Of a stretch of DNA of 64,000 nt, positions 7,528 to 16,040 are shown piece by piece. Each line of letters begins with the position of its first letter. The first letter of the stretch is position 1. The translations under genes and the position numbers were made by a program. Where the stretch lies: assembly GCF_039541955.1 (NCBI RefSeq), contig NZ_BAABHF010000010.1:186001-250000 (forward strand). Direction: 5' to 3'. The notes under the pieces are model-generated. The model saw only the letters and a list, made by a program, of their open reading frames with translations, was not told where the DNA came from and did no database searches. The stretch is from Actinoallomurus oryzae. Lineage in GTDB: Bacteria > Actinomycetota > Actinomycetes > Streptosporangiales > Streptosporangiaceae.

Positions 7528-10342
7528 TCGGGTCCCTCGTGAAGAAGCGGTCGACGACCTGCTTGGCGGCGGTACCCCGGTCGTATTCCCCGTAGCGCTC
7601 GACGAATTCACGCCGTTTCCCGGCGTAGCGCGCGGTGAGGCCGGGCAGGTCGGCGAGCGCGGCGAACAGCTCGTCCGGATCGCTCAGCACCGGACCGGGC
7701 CCCTCTTTCCGCAGGTCGAAGTAGGTGCCGCGGGAGCGGACGTAGTCCTCCAGGTCGGGGGCGAAGAACACCGTGGGGCGGTCGAGCAGGGCGTAGTCGA
7801 ACATCAGCGACGAATAGTCGGTGACAAGGGCGTCGGAGAGCAGCAGCAGCGAGGTGACGTCGTGCACCGCGCCGACGTCGCGGACCACACCGCGCAGGCT
7901 CGGCGGCACGACCGCGGTGTTGAGGTAGTGCGGGCGGACCAGGAGCACGTGCGTCTCGCCGAGCTCCTCGGCGAACTCCTCCAGGTCGAACGGCGGCTCG
8001 AACCGTTTTTGCGCCTTGCCGCCCGCCCCGGCGCGGAACGTCGGCGCGTACAGCACGACCGTGCGCTCGTCGCCGGTCAGCTTCAGCCGCTCGGCCAGCT
8101 CGGCCGTGTCACCCCCGTTGACCAGGGCGTCGTTGCGCGGGTAGCCGCTGCGGATCAGCTCGGCGCGCACGCCGAGGCCCTTGGCGAGGGTCCGCGCGTC
8201 GTGCTCGGAGCGGATCAGGAAGGCGTCGTAGCGGTCGATCGCCTGTTGGAAGCGCGCCCGCCGGGTCTTGCTGCCGCGCTTGAGTTCCGGGTCGTCGAAC
8301 CCCATCCGCTTGTACGCCGAGCCGTGCCAGGTCTGGATGTAGGTCGTCTGGGGGCGTTTGACGGCGTCCCGGGGAAAGCCCTGGTTGTCCACCCAGTGAC
8401 CGGCCCGCGCGAGCGCCAGGTAGTACTGCCAGGAGCCGCGGCGGACGAGCTTGGCGTCCTTCGGGAAGCCGGCCGGGCTCTTGGCGTAGGACCAGATCGC
8501 GGTGAACTTCGCACCGGACCGGCGCAGCTCCTCGTAGATGTACTTGGGGTTGTCGGAGTACTGCTTGCCGAGGTGGCTCTCGAAGACGATCGTGTCGCGC
8601 CGGATCGGCAGCCGGACGAACAGCCGGTTGTAGACGGCGATCTTGGTCTTCCGGCGGGTGAAGACCTCACGCCAGCGTCGTTCGGCGCGCAGCAGCGCGG
8701 TCCACCACCGGCGCCCGCGGCCGGTGGCGGCGAACCGGCGGAGCGCGGCGATGGTGACCCGGCCGGCCCAGCCGTACGCGACGAGGCGGAAGGCCATCTC
8801 CCCGTTCTCGGGGACGTACGCCTCGAAGTGGTCGCCCGCGAGACGGGTCAGGCGCGGCCGTACCGGCACCGACATCTCCATCGGGTCGCTCGCGAACAGC
8901 CGGATGAACAGCTCGTCGTCGCCGGCCCTGAGTCGGAGCCGCAGGCCCCAGCTCTGGTCGAGGAAGCCGAGCGGCCGCACGTCGCGGCCCGGCACGACCT
9001 CGGCCCTCCAGCGCAGCCGCCCGTCCGCGTGCGTCACCTCCGCGGGCACGGCGAAGAACCGGCCGGTCCGGCTGCGGTCGCGGAACTCCAGCCGCGCGCT
9101 GAGCGGGACGCCGGCGCCGATCCGGTTCAGCGGGTTGACGACGTCTCCGGCGAGCCGGAGCGTGTGCCCGTCGCGCGTCATCTCGGTGACTTTTCCGCCC
9201 GGGTTCAGCGACTTGAGCGGCAGCGAGTGGATGCCGAGCTCGGTGACGTCGAGGATCCGGCGCCCCTGCTCGGTGTCGAGGTGGTCGCCGGACCAGTAGA
9301 TCCGTCCGTCGCGCTCGACCAGCGGCGTGGTCAGCCGGGGCTTGCCGGTCTTGCCCTTGCCGACGTAGTCCGCCGCGCTCACGGCCCCCTCGTAGTCGCC
9401 CTGGGCGACCATGAAGCCGATGATCGCCTGGAGCTCGTGGGCCTCTTCGTACGCACGCGGGTCGATCGTGGCCATGTACGCGCGGGCCAGGGCGAGGAAC
9501 GCCTCGCGGTAGTCGTCGTCGCGGCTGCGCAGGCCCCGGACGTACAGCAGCAGGTCGTGGTTGAGGAACTTCACGTCCTTGGACAGCTTCAGGTCGCCGG
9601 CCCCGTACCGGGCGTACACCGCGTCGATGCGCCGGAAGATCTCCAGCCGGTCGGAGAAGTTGCGCAGCTCGGCCCGCTGGTTGGTGATCGAGAGCGTCTC
9701 GGCCTTCTCGTAGATCATCCAGTTGTAGACGCGGTGCGGGATGATGGCGATCTTCCGGGCGGCCAGGTACGCCTGCGTGCTGAACAGCAGGTCCTCGTAG
9801 TGGAGGCGTTCGACGAACCGCAGGCCCTCGCGGTCGAGGAAGTCGCGCCGGTAGAGCTTGTTGGTGGACAGCGTGTCGTAGAGCAGCTCGGGATACTCCC
9901 GCACCGAGGCGTACACTCCACGCTCGCGGTAGACGCCGCGATACCAGACGCGCTCCTCGCCCTTGTCGGGGTAGACGCGCCAGCAGCAGCCGGAGACGAG
10001 TTCGGCCTCGTGCTCCTCGGCGGCGGCGACCAGGTTGCGGCAGGCGTGACGATCGAGCGTGTCGTCGCTGTCGAGGAACATCAGGTACGTGCCGCGCGCC
10101 GCGGCGATGCCGTCATTGCGCGGCTGCCCGCAGCCACCGGAGTTCTCCGCCCGGTGGATCACCCGTACACGGTCCTCGGTCATCGCGAGCTCGTCGGCGA
10201 CCACCGGGGTCCGGTCAGTGCTGGCGTCGTCGACGATCACCACCTCGACGTCACGGTGGGACTGGCCGAGCGCGGAGCGCACGGCGGTCGGCAGCCGATC
10301 GGCATCGTTGTACACGATGACGATCACGCTGACGTCTGTCAT
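7520..10342 (-). CDS. Fused GT2 glycosyltransferase / CDP-glycerol glycerophosphotransferase (TagF-like)
   Basis: 940 residues from the ATG at 10342, with GAGGGG upstream; the 10390 start is less likely. The N-terminal ~220 residues are a GT-A family 2 domain (VSVIVIVYNDADRL, VIVDDASTDRTP, MFLDSDDTLD). A central beta-rich segment follows. The C-terminal ~370 residues match glycerophosphotransferases: QTWHGSAYKRMGFD, RSGYPRNDALV, VLYAPTFR, and LVTDYSSLMFDYALLDRP near the end. It likely polymerises a teichoic-acid-like or glycosylated glycerol-phosphate polymer on the inner face of the membrane. Together with the downstream GT4 and the two LCP ligases at 12.5-15.8 kb it forms a wall-glycopolymer locus. 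Confidence 0.92.
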   Translation of the reverse strand: MTDVSVIVIVYNDADRLPTAVRSALGQSHRDVEVVIVDDASTDRTPVVADELAMTEDRVRVIHRAENSGGCGQPRNDGIAAARGTYLMFLDSDDTLDRHACRNLVAAAEEHEAELVSGCCWRVYPDKGEERVWYRGVYRERGVYASVREYPELLYDTLSTNKLYRRDFLDREGLRFVERLHYEDLLFSTQAYLAARKIAIIPHRVYNWMIYEKAETLSITNQRAELRNFSDRLEIFRRIDAVYARYGAGDLKLSKDVKFLNHDLLLYVRGLRSRDDDYREAFLALARAYMATIDPRAYEEAHELQAIIGFMVAQGDYEGAVSAADYVGKGKTGKPRLTTPLVERDGRIYWSGDHLDTEQGRRILDVTELGIHSLPLKSLNPGGKVTEMTRDGHTLRLAGDVVNPLNRIGAGVPLSARLEFRDRSRTGRFFAVPAEVTHADGRLRWRAEVVPGRDVRPLGFLDQSWGLRLRLRAGDDELFIRLFASDPMEMSVPVRPRLTRLAGDHFEAYVPENGEMAFRLVAYGWAGRVTIAALRRFAATGRGRRWWTALLRAERRWREVFTRRKTKIAVYNRLFVRLPIRRDTIVFESHLGKQYSDNPKYIYEELRRSGAKFTAIWSYAKSPAGFPKDAKLVRRGSWQYYLALARAGHWVDNQGFPRDAVKRPQTTYIQTWHGSAYKRMGFDDPELKRGSKTRRARFQQAIDRYDAFLIRSEHDARTLAKGLGVRAELIRSGYPRNDALVNGGDTAELAERLKLTGDERTVVLYAPTFRAGAGGKAQKRFEPPFDLEEFAEELGETHVLLVRPHYLNTAVVPPSLRGVVRDVGAVHDVTSLLLLSDALVTDYSSLMFDYALLDRPTVFFAPDLEDYVRSRGTYFDLRKEGPGPVLSDPDELFAALADLPGLTARYAGKRREFVERYGEYDRGTAAKQVVDRFFTRDPNA

Positions 10343-10445
10343 GGAGGAAACCCCTCGAACTTCCAGAGAACGAACACTTTTCTCGGACAAGTACGTAACC
10401 GACTCAACGAATGATCACCTTGAGGGGATCCTTAGGATCTGGGGT

Positions 10446-11135
10446 GTGCCGCGTGAACGCATCCTGATCGTGGAGGACGACTCCGTCATCGGGGCCGAGT
10501 TGTTCAAGGCCCTGTCCGCGAACGGCTATGAGGCCGGCCTCGCCACGACCGGCGGGGCCGCGGTGGCCGACGCCCTCGACCATCCGCCGGATCTGATCCT
10601 GCTCGACCTCGGCCTGCCCGACATCGAGGGCGTCGAGCTGTGCCGCCGCCTGCGCGCCGACCTGCCGCAGACCGTGATCGTCGTGCTCACCGCCCGTACC
10701 GAGGAGTTCGAGGTCGTGGTCGCCCTCGACGCCGGGGCCGACGACTACCTCACCAAACCGTTCCGGCTCACCGAGCTGGTCGCGCGGATCCGCGCCCACC
10801 TGCGCCGCCAGGGCGCGGCGCCGGGCGATTCGGTCGTCTCGGTGGGCCGGGTCCGCGTGGACCTCCCCGCGCGCCGGGTGCACGCCGGTGACGCCGAGGT
10901 GCTCCTGCGGCCGAAGGAGTTCGACCTGCTGGCGGCGCTGGTGACCCGCGCGGGCGAGGTGGTCACCCGCGAACAGCTCATGGACGAGGTCTGGGACGAG
11001 AACTGGTTCGGCCCGACAAAGACGCTCGACGTGCACGTCTCCACACTCCGCCGGAAGCTCGGGACATACGCGCAGATCACGACTCTCCGCGGGCGCGGCT
11101 ACCGCTACGAACGCGACGCGGACGGGGAGAGATGA
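10446..11135 (+). CDS. OmpR/PhoB-type response regulator
   Basis: 229 residues from a GTG at 10446 (VPRERILIVEDD). The receiver domain has the acidic pocket VEDD, phospho-acceptor Asp54 (LILLDLGLPD), a Thr switch in LTARTEE and Lys in DYLTKPF. The C-terminal winged helix shows the usual RPKEFDLLAALV, VVTREQLMDEVW, and TLDVHVSTLRRKLG elements. It is divergent from the glycosyltransferase operon and ends 4 bp from the convergent sensor kinase, its probable partner. Confidence 0.95.
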   Translation: MPRERILIVEDDSVIGAELFKALSANGYEAGLATTGGAAVADALDHPPDLILLDLGLPDIEGVELCRRLRADLPQTVIVVLTARTEEFEVVVALDAGADDYLTKPFRLTELVARIRAHLRRQGAAPGDSVVSVGRVRVDLPARRVHAGDAEVLLRPKEFDLLAALVTRAGEVVTREQLMDEVWDENWFGPTKTLDVHVSTLRRKLGTYAQITTLRGRGYRYERDADGER

Positions 11136-11139
11136 GCGA

Positions 11140-12438
11140 TCAGGACGGTGACTGATGGCGGCTACCGTATCCGCCCGCAGGCAAAAGCAGGCTAAACGTG
11201 GGGGGCGAAGACCGCCGCAGGATCAGGCGGCCGCCCTCCGCTTCGGCCAAGGAACGGGCAAGCGCCAGCCCGATGCCGTGCCCGTCCGCCGGCGCGCGGA
11301 AGACGTCCGCGCCGTCGGGAACGCCCGGGCCGTCGTCGGTGACGTCGATCGCCAGACCGGACCCGAGGTCGGTCGCGGACACCGTGATCGGCGGCCGGCC
11401 GTGCGTGACGGCGTTGTCCAGCAGGACGTGCAGGATCTGGCGTACGGCCGCGAGTGAGGCCCGCACCTCCGGCAGCTCGTCCGGCACTCGCACGGTCACG
11501 TCCGTACGGGACCGGACCTCGCTCAGCAGGGCCGGCACGTCCAGCACGCCGCGGTCGCCCACGCTGCCGCGCGACAGCCGGACCAGGTCCTCGATGATCT
11601 CCTGCAGGTGCTCGCCGCGCTCCAGCGCGGTACGGATCACCGCCCGGGGGTCGTCCTCGGCCAGGCCCGCCTCCAGACCCAGGAGCAGGCCGGTCAGCGG
11701 GGTGCGCAGCTGGTGGGAGACGTGGGCGCTGAAGGCGCGCTCGCGGTCGAGCACGTCGCCGAGCCGCCGGGCGGTCGCCTCCAGGGCACGGCTCGCGGCG
11801 TCGGCCTCCCGTACCCCGACCGTCCTGGCCCGGATGGAGAAGTCGCCGCCGCCCAGGGCCTGCGCGTCCCGCGTGAGGCGTTCGAGCGGCGCGGCGAGGC
11901 GGACCGCCTGCCGCCGCGCGACCACGGCCGCCAGCCCGACCACGAGGAGCGCCAGGGCCGCCATCAGCAGCCACGCCCGTTCGACCCGCGCCGAGATGCG
12001 CTCGTACGGCGTCGCGACCCGGATCACCGCGACGATGGACTCGTCGGAGGGCACCGGCGCGGAGACGGTCAGCAGCCCGTGCTCGACCGCTTCGTGGACG
12101 TGGCCGTCGTCCGCGTTCCCGGCGACGGGCGAGTGCTCCGGCCCGCGGCCGGTGACGCGCCGCCCGTCCAGGGTGTAGACGCCGACGCTCAGGCGCCGCG
12201 ACATGCGGGTCACGATCGGCACCGGCCGGGGGTCGCGCGCGATGGTGTCGGGGACCTCGGCCGAGATGCGGGTGGCGTCGCGTTCGAGTGAGACGATCGC
12301 CTCGTCGCGGTACAGCCGCTGCAACACGACCGCGAGCGGCAGCGCGAACAGCACGACCGCCGACGCGGCGACGCCGACGATCGTGACCAGCACACGGCGC
12401 CGCAGGGGACGGCCCTCTGCCGGGGGGTTTCCGGTCAT
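11140..12438 (-). CDS. Membrane sensor histidine kinase
   Basis: 432 residues from the ATG at 12438. A first membrane helix lies at about residues 15-37 and a second near 158-180, framing a ~120-residue extracytoplasmic sensor. HAMP, HisKA with the variant H-box VSHQLRTPLTG (Gln where Glu is usual), N-box LLDNAVTHG, G1 DVTDDGPGVPDG and G2 GHGIGLALARSLAEA follow. Its 3' end faces the response regulator gene with a 4-bp gap; tail-to-tail pairing is unusual but the two are the only candidates for a cognate pair here. Confidence 0.92.
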   Translation of the reverse strand: MTGNPPAEGRPLRRRVLVTIVGVAASAVVLFALPLAVVLQRLYRDEAIVSLERDATRISAEVPDTIARDPRPVPIVTRMSRRLSVGVYTLDGRRVTGRGPEHSPVAGNADDGHVHEAVEHGLLTVSAPVPSDESIVAVIRVATPYERISARVERAWLLMAALALLVVGLAAVVARRQAVRLAAPLERLTRDAQALGGGDFSIRARTVGVREADAASRALEATARRLGDVLDRERAFSAHVSHQLRTPLTGLLLGLEAGLAEDDPRAVIRTALERGEHLQEIIEDLVRLSRGSVGDRGVLDVPALLSEVRSRTDVTVRVPDELPEVRASLAAVRQILHVLLDNAVTHGRPPITVSATDLGSGLAIDVTDDGPGVPDGADVFRAPADGHGIGLALARSLAEAEGGRLILRRSSPPTFSLLLPAGGYGSRHQSPS

Positions 12439-12508
12439 CCGGTCATTCTGCCCCCGGTCCGGCGGTGGCCCGGCCGGGGACCGTGTCGGCGGCCGTCCGT
12501 ACCGGGCG

Positions 12509-14023
12509 TCAGCCGCAGGCGTTCTTCAGCGACGTCGCGCCGCCCGAGGAGGACTTGTGCGAGGGCGAGGCGCCGGCGCCGGTGTGCCTGGTCTTGGCGG
12601 ACGTGCTCGCGCTCGGGGAGCTCGCCGGTGTCGCCGTCGCGGGTTTCGTGCTGTTGGCGATGGCCTTCGCCGCCGCCGCGCGCATGACCCTCAGGCTCGG
12701 CTCATAGACGTGGAATCCCGGGATCTTGCCCGGGTTGTACGGCATGCTCTGGATGTCGGCACCCTTCTTGACCGTGCCGGACAGCTTCACCAGAGCGGGC
12801 AGGAGCGCCACCGGGATGTTGGTGGAGATCGTGCTCTTGGCGGCCTTGGCCAGCTTCTGGAAGTGGGTGACCACCTTCTGCGGGTCGGCCTGGTCCGCGA
12901 TGTCCTTCATCAGGCACTTCTGCCGGTCCATCCGGTGGAAGTCGTCGTCCGCGTCGCGGGAGCGGCCGTACCACAGGGCCTGCGTGCCGTTGAGGTGATG
13001 GGTGCCGGCCGGGAGGTAGCCCGTCGGCTGCTTCGTCTGGACGCCGTTGACGATCTCGCCGCCGATCGGCAGGCGCTTCTCGACGTGCACCGTGACGCCG
13101 CCGATGGCGTTGACGATGTCCTTGAACCCGTTGAGGTTGACGAGCACGTAGTAGTCGATCTTCAGGCCGGTGAGGTAGCCGATGGCGTCCTCGACCAGGT
13201 GCGGGCCGCGCTGGCCCTTCTTGTATCCGGGCTCGAGCTCGGGATGCCGCTCGCCCTGGATGTACAGCTCGTTCAGCAGGCCCTCGCCGCCGGGGTGCTG
13301 GGGGTTCGGGGCGTCGCCGGTGTAGCCGTAGGGCCACAGCTTCTGCATCTTCGGCGGCACCGGGAACTTCTGCAGGCTGCGGGGCAGGCTGAGCAGCACG
13401 GTGTTGCCGGTCTTGGTGTCGATGCTCGCGACCGTCATGCTGTCGGTGCGGATGCCGGTGCGGTCGGCGCCGCCGTCGCCACCGAGCAGCAGCACGTTGA
13501 TCCGCGGCTTGTTCTTCCAGGGGTCGGACGCGTTGACGGCGGTGTTGCCGTCGCCGGCGAAGATGCTCGACAGCGTGTCACGCAGCACGTACGTCGCGTT
13601 CGCCGCGTACACCAGGGGCGTGCAGACCATCAGCGCCATGATCACGACGAGGGTGCCGGAGGTGATCCGCATCGCCGTCGGCAGCCCCGGCGGCCGCACC
13701 ACCTGGAACGAGCGGATCACGATCACCGCCCACGCGACGGCCAGGATGAGGATGCCCGCGATGATGACGTTCAGCCAGGTGTCCTGGACCACCATCTGCT
13801 TGAGCTTCTCCTGGAAGGCCAGGGCCGCCGTCACCGTCCCGAAGACGAGGACGGCGAGAAGTCCCATGAGGGTGAAGCCCACCGCGCGGCGGCCCGCCCA
13901 GATGTGCGCTATCCCCCAGACGACGGCCGAGGCGACAGTGAGTCCCAGGGCGCGCCAGAGCCCGGCGACCGGGATCGGCTCACGGCCGTTCACCGCCCGT
14001 CCTCCGTACTGCCGCGATGCCAT
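12509..14023 (-). CDS. LytR-CpsA-Psr (LCP) family wall polymer ligase, copy 1
   Basis: 504 residues from the ATG at 14023 with AGGAG upstream. Three to four hydrophobic helices occupy residues ~20-165. The catalytic LCP domain follows: NVLLLGGDGG, RTDSMTVASIDTKTGN, LSLPRSLQKFP, then YYVLVNLNGFKDIVNAIGGV and ALWYGRSRDADDDFHRMDRQ. The Arg/Asp residues in these motifs bind the polyprenyl-pyrophosphate head group. LCP enzymes transfer glycopolymers from undecaprenyl carriers to peptidoglycan. The C-terminal ~80 residues are Ser/Thr/Ala-rich and end in an isolated Cys-Gly, as in the second copy. Confidence 0.93.
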   Translation of the reverse strand: MASRQYGGRAVNGREPIPVAGLWRALGLTVASAVVWGIAHIWAGRRAVGFTLMGLLAVLVFGTVTAALAFQEKLKQMVVQDTWLNVIIAGILILAVAWAVIVIRSFQVVRPPGLPTAMRITSGTLVVIMALMVCTPLVYAANATYVLRDTLSSIFAGDGNTAVNASDPWKNKPRINVLLLGGDGGADRTGIRTDSMTVASIDTKTGNTVLLSLPRSLQKFPVPPKMQKLWPYGYTGDAPNPQHPGGEGLLNELYIQGERHPELEPGYKKGQRGPHLVEDAIGYLTGLKIDYYVLVNLNGFKDIVNAIGGVTVHVEKRLPIGGEIVNGVQTKQPTGYLPAGTHHLNGTQALWYGRSRDADDDFHRMDRQKCLMKDIADQADPQKVVTHFQKLAKAAKSTISTNIPVALLPALVKLSGTVKKGADIQSMPYNPGKIPGFHVYEPSLRVMRAAAAKAIANSTKPATATPASSPSASTSAKTRHTGAGASPSHKSSSGGATSLKNACG

Positions 14024-14238
14024 GAAGTCTCCTGCTCCTCTGCTCGTGGCCGGTCACAACTGTGATGAGCGCGCGATGCAACACCGTGCGGTATGCAAAG
14101 TGATTGACTGGAAGCGGTCAGTAACCCTTGGCGAAGTTTGATGGATCGTACCGTACGTATGACCCCACCTGCCTCGATTGCCCGGTAAGGCCCGGTCACC
14201 GCCTTCATCACGTGACGCATCGTCAGCGCCGCCCGGTC

Positions 14239-15807
14239 TCAGCCGCAGGCCGCCGTCAGCGAGACGGCCTTGCTCTTGTGCTGACTGGAGCTCTTCGAGG
14301 CGTTCGGGCTCGCGCTCTTGCTCGGGTCGGCACTCGTCCTCGGATCGGCACTCGTGCCCGGGTCCGCGCTGACTCTCGGCCCGGCGCTCGTGCTCGGGTC
14401 GGCGGTCGCGCCGGGCGTGACCGGGGTGGCGGACGACGTGCGCCGCGCGGCCTCGCTCTCGGCGATCGCCTTGGCCGCCGCCTGGCGCATCACCCGCAGG
14501 TCCGGCCGCACGTTCTGGAACTGCGGCGGCACGTACATCAGGCTGGTGACCTGCGCGCCCTGCTTCATCGTGCCGGACAGGCGGATGAGCGCGGGCAGCA
14601 TCTCCGCCGGAATGTCGGTGGAGATCGTCTTCTTCGCCGCCTTGGCGAGCTTCTGGAAGCTGGTCAGCACCCGCTGCGGGTCGGCCTGCTCGGCGACGTC
14701 CTTCATCAGGCACTTCTGCCGGCCCATGCGGACGAAGTCGCTGCTCATGGTGCGCGACCGCCCGAACCACAGGGCCTGCTTGCCGTTCAGCTTCCGGTTG
14801 CCGGCCTTCAGCACACCGGTCGGCGCGCTGCCGTCCTCCGGCCCGCCGTACGGGATGTCGTGGGCGATGTGCACCTTGACGCCGCCCATCGCGTCGATGA
14901 TGTCGGCGAACCCGAACAGGTTGACCAGGACGTAGTAGTCGATGGGCTGGCCGATGAGGTAGGAGATCTCCTCGCTGACCAGCGCGGGGCCACGGCGGCC
15001 CTTGGCGTAGCCGGGCATCAGCGACTTGTCGTCCTCGGCGTCCTGGAACAGCTCGTTCAGCAGCCCCTCGTCGCCGGCCGACACCCCGGTGAAGCCGCTC
15101 GGCCACCGCTTGCGCAGCCGGGGGATGATCGGAAAGTACTGCAGGTTGCGGGGCAGGCTGAACAGCACCGTGTCACCCGTGTGGGTGTCGATGCTCGCGA
15201 CGGTCATGCTGTCGGTCCGCACGCCGACGCGGTCTCCCGCGCCGTCGCCGCCGAGCAGCAGGATGTTGACGCGCGGCTTGTCCTTCCACGGATCGGCGAC
15301 GTTCTTGACGACCGGCGGCTTGGTGTCGTCGGCGTGGAAGATCGTGCTGATGGTGTCGCGGAGGGTGTAGGTGTCGCGGGCCGCCCAGACGAGCGGCGTG
15401 CACACGCCGATGACGAGGACGACCACCACCGCGCCGGCGAGCATCCGCGGCACCACGGACATCCCGCTCGGACGCACGATCACGTACGAGCGGACGACGA
15501 CCGCCGACCACACGAGCGCGAGCAACAGGATGCCGCCGATGATCCCGGCCAGCCAGTCGCTCTGGACCGCGATCTGCTTGAGTTCCTCGCGGAAGTCCAG
15601 CACGACGATGACGCCGCCGCCGATGACGAGTGCGAGGAGCGCCATGAGGAGCCCGCCGACGACCCGTCGTCCGGTCGCCAGGTGGGCGACGCCCCAGACG
15701 ACGGCCGAGGCGATCGTCAGTCCCAGGGCATGCCAGATGGAGCCTTCCGGCTCCTCACCGGATTCGTCGTCCAGGCCATCGTTGACCCGGGAATCGACTC
15801 GCCCCAT
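14239..15807 (-). CDS. LytR-CpsA-Psr (LCP) family wall polymer ligase, copy 2
   Basis: 522 residues from the ATG at 15807, which has a clear GAGGAG site; the 15846 start lacks one. It has the same architecture as the downstream copy: multi-helix N-terminus, NILLLGGDGAGDRVG, RTDSMTVASIDTHTGD, FSLPRNLQYFP, YYVLVNLFGFADIIDAMGGV and ALWFGRSRTMSSDFVRMGRQ. Near the C-terminus there is a low-complexity run of short S/A-D-P repeats (STSADPRTSADP type) followed by a tail that again ends in Cys-Gly. Tandem duplication of an LCP ligase next to a TagF-like gene suggests attachment of the same or related polymers. Confidence 0.93.
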   Translation of the reverse strand: MGRVDSRVNDGLDDESGEEPEGSIWHALGLTIASAVVWGVAHLATGRRVVGGLLMALLALVIGGGVIVVLDFREELKQIAVQSDWLAGIIGGILLLALVWSAVVVRSYVIVRPSGMSVVPRMLAGAVVVVLVIGVCTPLVWAARDTYTLRDTISTIFHADDTKPPVVKNVADPWKDKPRVNILLLGGDGAGDRVGVRTDSMTVASIDTHTGDTVLFSLPRNLQYFPIIPRLRKRWPSGFTGVSAGDEGLLNELFQDAEDDKSLMPGYAKGRRGPALVSEEISYLIGQPIDYYVLVNLFGFADIIDAMGGVKVHIAHDIPYGGPEDGSAPTGVLKAGNRKLNGKQALWFGRSRTMSSDFVRMGRQKCLMKDVAEQADPQRVLTSFQKLAKAAKKTISTDIPAEMLPALIRLSGTMKQGAQVTSLMYVPPQFQNVRPDLRVMRQAAAKAIAESEAARRTSSATPVTPGATADPSTSAGPRVSADPGTSADPRTSADPSKSASPNASKSSSQHKSKAVSLTAACG

Positions 15808-16040
15808 ACGCACTCCTCTGTCCCGGACTGGGAGCATAGGTCCCAACCTGTACTGGACGCGTAAAAGCTCCGTCCAGATTGCGAGGTGAACGAGCCAACA
15901 CGAACGGTGACCGGAGCGGCTGATCTACGCCGATACCGACATCCTCGGCGGACGCGAAGGTGTTACGACGATCCGGGGTTGTTTTTGTCACTTTCTGGGA
16001 TCCGTACCGGCGAGCGCGCCATACGGCGCGGACTGTCATC

